Shown: piece by piece, positions 60,301 through 64,000 of the stretch
Position numbering within the stretch: the first letter of the stretch is position 1
Layout: each line of letters begins with the position of its first letter
Assembly (NCBI GenBank): GCA_009869945.1
Contig: WIXG01000247.1
Location: forward strand, 53,823-117,822
Direction: 5' to 3'
Length of the DNA: 64,000 nt
Origin: Mesaphorura yosii
Lineage: Eukaryota > Arthropoda > Collembola > Poduromorpha > Tullbergiidae
Translations under genes and position numbers: made by a program
The notes under the pieces: generated by a model
The model's input: only the letters and a program-made list of their open reading frames with translations
Told to the model about the DNA's origin: nothing
Databases searched by the model: none

Positions 60301-61676
60301 ATGAAAATTAACAATTTTATACCAAATGTCCTTGTTACGCTCGCATTAACGTGTTTGCACATCGCTGGAGTGGTCTCGTCTGAAGACTGCAGTCACTGTA
60401 ATGCGACAAATTCAAGCAGTTGGACGGAGCACCCAAAATTAGCCAGACTAATCGAATCCAAGCTTGAAACCACTACGGACGGCCTGACCGGTATCCAAGA
60501 AACACGTGTTCTGTTATCGCACTGACAATTGTGAGTTCTATTCTATGTGTTCCTTATTTTTACAGGTTGTGGACACTCTCTCGTCTTTGCAAATTGGCAA
60601 GAAAAGACCCTCCGCCTCAGCTGCCCTGGGAAAGACCCGAAGGACAAGTACAGGTGGACACAGCACAATAATATAGAAGACAAAAGCCCCGAAGAACGTG
60701 AAAAATTCAACCAAAGGCGACATTCAAGACACCGGTTGATAATTTCATCACCCGACAAGTGCATAGACCCCGAGAAGCTCTTTCGTACGTACTCGTGTGC
60801 AACACTTTCAAATAACTGCATGTATTTCATCCACGTGATCTTCCGCCCACTCCCGAAAACAACGTTCCCGGTGGAGATTCCTTTGGGCGACTCGGGAAAA
60901 TTTGACTGCAGAGCCGTTCGATGCAAGAGAAAGGACAAATCCGGCGAAGAGGTCGACTCCCCGTTCGGGCCGTTCAGTATCACGTGGAGAGGCCCGCATG
61001 GGCAAGATTTGGAAGAAAATCCTTTGCCCGCCGTGACTGTGAGCCCACTTGCTTATTTTTCTAAGCGAACTATACATGTCTTAAATATTTAACGGCTTCT
61101 CTCGCTTTTCTGAAGGTAACTGAACAATTCGACGAACAAGAGAACCAGAGTCACGTAAACGAAAGCACGGCACGACGCCGACGAGTGCCTTTTAAGTCAA
61201 CTGTGCGCATCCACGAAGCAACGCCTCAGACGGCTGGAATTTACGAGTGTGTGCTTACATCTTTCGACTACACAGTGTCCTCTACTCCAGATGACCGCCG
61301 CACAGTTGACGTTGACGGGATAAACGTAACCAGCGACGTATACTTGAAGTCCGGGATTCGCTACGCCGGTTTCGTGCACGTTCACAGCAAGCCGACGTGG
61401 TACATCGCCATCCCAGCTGGGATCATTCTCGTTCTTTTCGTGATACTCGCGTTCCTGATACGATTTTGCCCAGAACGGGACGACGAGGCGGATGTGGACG
61501 CTGATGATGACGAAATTACAGAAGCGAAGAGAAGTCTCATAAGAAAGAGCGACACGCCAATGCCTGACACGCCTGATGCGGCGGTGGCAGGCAAGAATGG
61601 GCTGAAGGAGAGGGAAGACAAGGCACAATCAAGTGCGGAAAGTTCAAGAATGACCACTGATAAGAAAGACGATTAA
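60301..61676 (+). CDS. Immunoglobulin-domain single-pass membrane protein
   Basis: Predicted cell-surface protein of unknown function. Three exons (60301-60490, 60566-61038, 61116-61676) give 407 aa. Signal peptide at the start (NVLVTLALTCLHIAGVVSS). A first Ig-like region has LRLSCPGKD...YRWTQH...TYSCATL. A second has GKFDCRAVRCKRK...FSITWRG...and the classic GIYECVLTS near its end. Between these last parts is ARRRRVPFK, a possible furin-type site. A transmembrane helix (WYIAIPAGIILVLFVILAFL) leads to a strongly acidic stretch (DDEADVDADDDE) and a Lys/Ser-rich cytoplasmic tail. N-glycosylation sequons (NATN, NQSH, NVTS) support an extracellular location. Reading through the first intron gives a false stop. 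The 3' end converges on the LITAF gene about 200 bp away. No named orthologue recognised. Confidence 0.85.
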
Positions 61677-61879
61677 AAACACATTTTTACAGATTTTGTA
61701 TTTTGTAGATTTCATTGAAGAATGAGTGATTGGCACATTGAAATGGAACCGTGGCTTTATTCCAGAATATTTCATCATTTAAACATTCAAACATCAAGGC
61801 GATTTGTGATCTCGGATTAAAATTTATTGCCAGCAGGTCCTTCAGTTCAGCCAGCCGATTTAATAACCGACGAGTGCTA

Positions 61880-62303
61880 CTAATACGCAGCACTGTGCAA
61901 CCCAAAGAAAGTGTTGCAATGTGGACAATCTACAAAAAACCATTAACAGAATCTCCAAGACGGATTCCCATTGCCATCGAAATAAATCGAAAGCTTACAG
62001 TGTTCGACATCTTGACATCTATCAAAGCAAAGTGTCCAGAAGCCAAACCTATTCAGTTCATAATAATTTGGTCTCAAATTATTTTCGCATAAGTATAAGG
62101 TGCGAAAGTCGTTTCACTTACAAAATACAGCAGCATAAATTGATTGCGTTGTCGATACGCGTCCTTACAATCAATTTACATCTGGAACACCTGGCCTCCT
62201 GTGACTTGCTTCCGAACTGTGGCAGGTGTGGCACCGCAGTGACCGGCCACGCTCCGCCCACGCCTGGATTGTACGGCGCGGGTGCACTTGCAATTTGATC
62301 CAT
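61880..62303 (-). CDS. LITAF-domain protein
   Basis: Small membrane-anchored zinc-binding protein of the LITAF/SIMPLE family, which attaches to late endosomal and lysosomal membranes. Three exons (62122-62303, 61999-62048, 61880-61929) give 93 aa. The N-terminus is Pro/Ala-rich (MDQIASAPAPYNPGVGGAWP). The LITAF domain has its first zinc pair in EARCSRCKLIVRTRI, a short hydrophobic hairpin in NLCCCILFGFWTLCF, and the hallmark CQDVEHYCPHCNTFFGLHS carrying the second zinc pair. The start is fixed at 62303, because an in-frame stop precedes it in the joined upstream exon. The last two exons are 50 nt each and separated by 69- and 73-nt introns, so the gene is invisible in unspliced frames. Antisense open frames on the plus strand here are shadows. 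Confidence 0.87.
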
Positions 62304-62649
62304 AAGAACTTCGGTTACCCACTCCCTCAATTTATGATCGATTATGTCTTCGATCTGGCTTGAAACTTGTCGGGCTGTCTGAAATCCTGAAATAAGACTA
62401 CTGCGAGATACTACTGAAGAACAACTCGAAGTGCAGTGGAACGGCCAATCGGCTTATGGAAAGTTGAGTTTCGATCAATGCACATTAGTGGCGGGTCTCT
62501 GTGTTACGATGCAGAAAAGGTAGACTAAATGTAGGTGTCACCGTGGAAAGGAAAGCCATTGACTACTGTAATGGAAGGCGAGGCTTCGCTGCTGCGCCTG
62601 AGTTCGCCTATGCGAATCTGAATGCAGTGCGAATTCGAATGCGACTTAC

Positions 62650-62807
62650 GGCGCTGCTAGGCGGTGTTGATGCTGGATTCGGTGCTGGACAACGATGACG
62701 AAATAACTGGACCGAACACGGGTAATTTGACGAGACAAAAATGAAAGGTTAACTTTATTATTATTGAAATCGCTGCCGCTGCTGCTGACGCTCCAACTAG
62801 GACTGAC
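62650..62807 (-). promoter_or_regulatory. Probable promoter and non-coding first exon of the LITAF gene
   Basis: On the minus strand a TCAGT initiator-like site (62803-62807) is followed by a GC-rich leader with CAGCAG runs. A strong donor GTAAGTCGC lies at 62649, matching an acceptor CTTATTTCAG just above 62386. Splicing these puts an in-frame TAG before the coding exon, consistent with a 5' untranslated role. Confidence 0.5.
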
Positions 62808-63326
62808 TAACGCTGCCTCTGTTGCTGCGCTCCGCGCATGCATCTCCCCCTCACTATGTGCACACTCAAAGGCAAAGCCTCGAGCACAGCACAAGGAGGA
62901 GACGAAGGCACGACTCGTTTACATGACATGAACAAAGACTCGGAGTCCTACTCCTTTACACTACACTTCGTAAATGTGTCAATGGCATCGACCGTACAGA
63001 ATGTAATTTGTAATTTTCTTTCTCTTTGTAAAATAATTTCTCTTCACTTAGAAATTCGTCTTCATAGTCTTTCGTCAGTTGGTCTTTATCAAGTACATGT
63101 GAAGTGTCAGTCTTTTACTTAAAGTTAATTGTAAGTCAGTTAAATAATGCTCTGTTAATAAATGGTGCAGTCAGCACCCCTTTCGGTTAAAGAACAAGTG
63201 AAGTGAACATTTTATTGACATCATCATCATCATTCGGACCGGAAGCCGTAATTCTCCTTTCGTGAGCCGGATCCTTTACTAATACAGTCCACAATCTATT
63301 ACAGGTGAGCAGGTCACCATCAACAG
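62808..63326. other. No gene recognised
   Basis: Contains an AATAAA at about 63157 and a short ATC run near 63222. The stretch ending TCTATTACAG resembles either a splice acceptor or the end of a long terminal repeat, but no partner was found within the window. Confidence 0.4.
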
Positions 63327-63481
63327 TAGGGACGCGACGATACATCGGCCACTTCGCCGATTCATCACATATTAATAAACGACAATCGGCCTATTACGAA
63401 ACTCAAAAGGCAATATGGGTTAGAATTGGAACCCTTCAAGAATCGGCCGATGCGAGAAAATCTCGAATCGTTGCATCCCTA
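63327..63481. mobile_element. hAT-like MITE, about 155 bp
   Basis: Left end TAGGGACGCGACGATACATC and, read inward on the other strand, right end TAGGGATGCAACGATTCG form terminal inverted repeats. The interior repeats ATCGGCC/CGATT blocks. TAGGGATGCAACGAT ends with ATCGGCCGAT-type subterminal repeats are typical of non-autonomous hAT elements. The flanking 8-mers agree at only four of eight positions, so the insertion appears old or the ends are slightly misplaced. Confidence 0.65.
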
Positions 63482-63861
63482 GTTAAATGTGTTAAAATTG
63501 AAGTTGTCCATCTAAATGTTCAAATGTTTGTCAGTGTTGCAGATTAATTCTTGCTAGCACAATTCTACACAACTTCTGCGTGTGTTACGCTTAATTTTAT
63601 CCACTTTTCATATTCGCACCAAATTTTGGGCTGGAATTTTACATAAGCGAAAGAAGTTGCAAATCATCATGGCAACGCACACGATTGCTTGACTAATATT
63701 TTTATTTCTCCGTTAAGCAGTGTCATTATAATATATGATTCAAGGCAAACCCGTTCACAATCTGAGGACTAAAACCGTAAAAGCTAATTCGAATACTAAA
63801 GTCCAGACAATAAAAGAATGCTAAAATGACAAAAGAGGACTAAAAAGGACTAAAATCAAAA

Positions 63862-63999
63862 TCACAGAAGAAACACTTCCTCAAAACGCTCGCCCTTCGG
63901 CAGAGTCCCCAGCACCGCCGCGGCGTTCCCCCGTTGCACTGCCAACGACATCCTCTGAAGGAGGAAGAAGGGGGCCCGAGTCTCCCCGGTCACCGCGGC
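63862..63999 (-). CDS. C-terminal fragment of an unidentified reading frame, open at the right edge
   Basis: Forty-five codons plus stop run off the window on the minus strand (ETRAPFFLLQRMSLAVQRGN ... KGERFEEVFLL). This stretch is much more GC-rich than its surroundings. The style, a basic helix with QRGNAAAV followed by a short acidic end, recalls tails of repeated transposon-type proteins, but the family cannot be fixed from this piece. Confidence 0.35.
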   Translation of the reverse strand, partial: AAVTGETRAPFFLLQRMSLAVQRGNAAAVLGTLPKGERFEEVFLL

Positions 64000-64000
64000 C

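Noticed and set aside
61751-62092. Plus-strand 113-aa frame
   Set aside because: It is antisense to the two 50-nt LITAF exons, which have an unmistakable zinc-binding motif and correct splice sites.
63150-63310. Possible end of a long terminal repeat (AATAAA then ...CTATTACAG)
   Set aside because: No second repeat, primer-binding site or polyprotein was found inside the window.
63305-63547. 80-aa plus-strand frame
   Set aside because: It lies mostly within the hAT-like MITE, and its residues come from the repeated ATCGGCC blocks.

Overview
The window is metazoan nuclear DNA. Genes are split by short GT-AG introns (mostly 60-90 nt) and end in AATAAA signals, and several have TCAGT initiator-like starts. 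The gene set (26S proteasome chaperone PSMD5, SNAPC4, PGAP1, sphingosine-1-phosphate phosphatase, LITAF, sperm-type Na+/H+ exchangers) is animal. Short introns and TCAGT initiators point to an arthropod, possibly a non-insect hexapod or crustacean. That placement is inference; no species marker was seen.

Layout. 1-9.4 kb, minus strand: two tandem, diverged SLC9C-type exchanger genes. The upstream copy (A, 3675-9396) is complete, with exchanger domain, voltage sensor and cyclic-nucleotide-binding domain. The downstream copy (B) runs off the left edge. 11.2-18.2 kb: a compact cluster of 6-phosphogluconolactonase (+), then PSMD5 (-) and SNAPC4 (-). Full exon models of the last two stay in frame at 503 and 849 aa. 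18.2-44.8 kb: about 27 kb of gene-poor DNA. It holds only weak coding candidates: a signal-peptide exon and a Cys-rich VWC-like exon on the minus strand, and a 247-codon open frame on the plus strand. It probably includes regulatory DNA for the leucine-rich-repeat receptor gene that follows. 45-50.3 kb: that receptor gene (+, five coding exons, 672 aa). 50.9-55.2 kb: PGAP1 (-), with a 287-bp inverted-repeat element carrying a tRNA-like core in one intron. 57.2-59.0 kb: sphingosine-1-phosphate phosphatase (+, 472 aa). 60.3-61.7 kb: a two-Ig, single-pass membrane protein (+, 407 aa). 61.9-62.8 kb: a small LITAF-domain gene (-) assembled from tiny exons. 63.3-64 kb: a hAT-like MITE and the tail of an unidentified minus-strand reading frame.

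The genes are mostly unrelated housekeeping and membrane-protein genes, not one pathway. The clearest functional unit is the SLC9C tandem pair. The most unusual items are the tRNA-cored inverted-repeat element in PGAP1, the perfect 34-bp palindrome inside an 85-nt intron of SLC9C copy A, the reciprocal intron differences between the two SLC9C copies, and the LITAF gene whose last two exons are exactly 50 nt each. No prokaryotic features, CRISPR arrays, rRNA or intact tRNA genes were seen.
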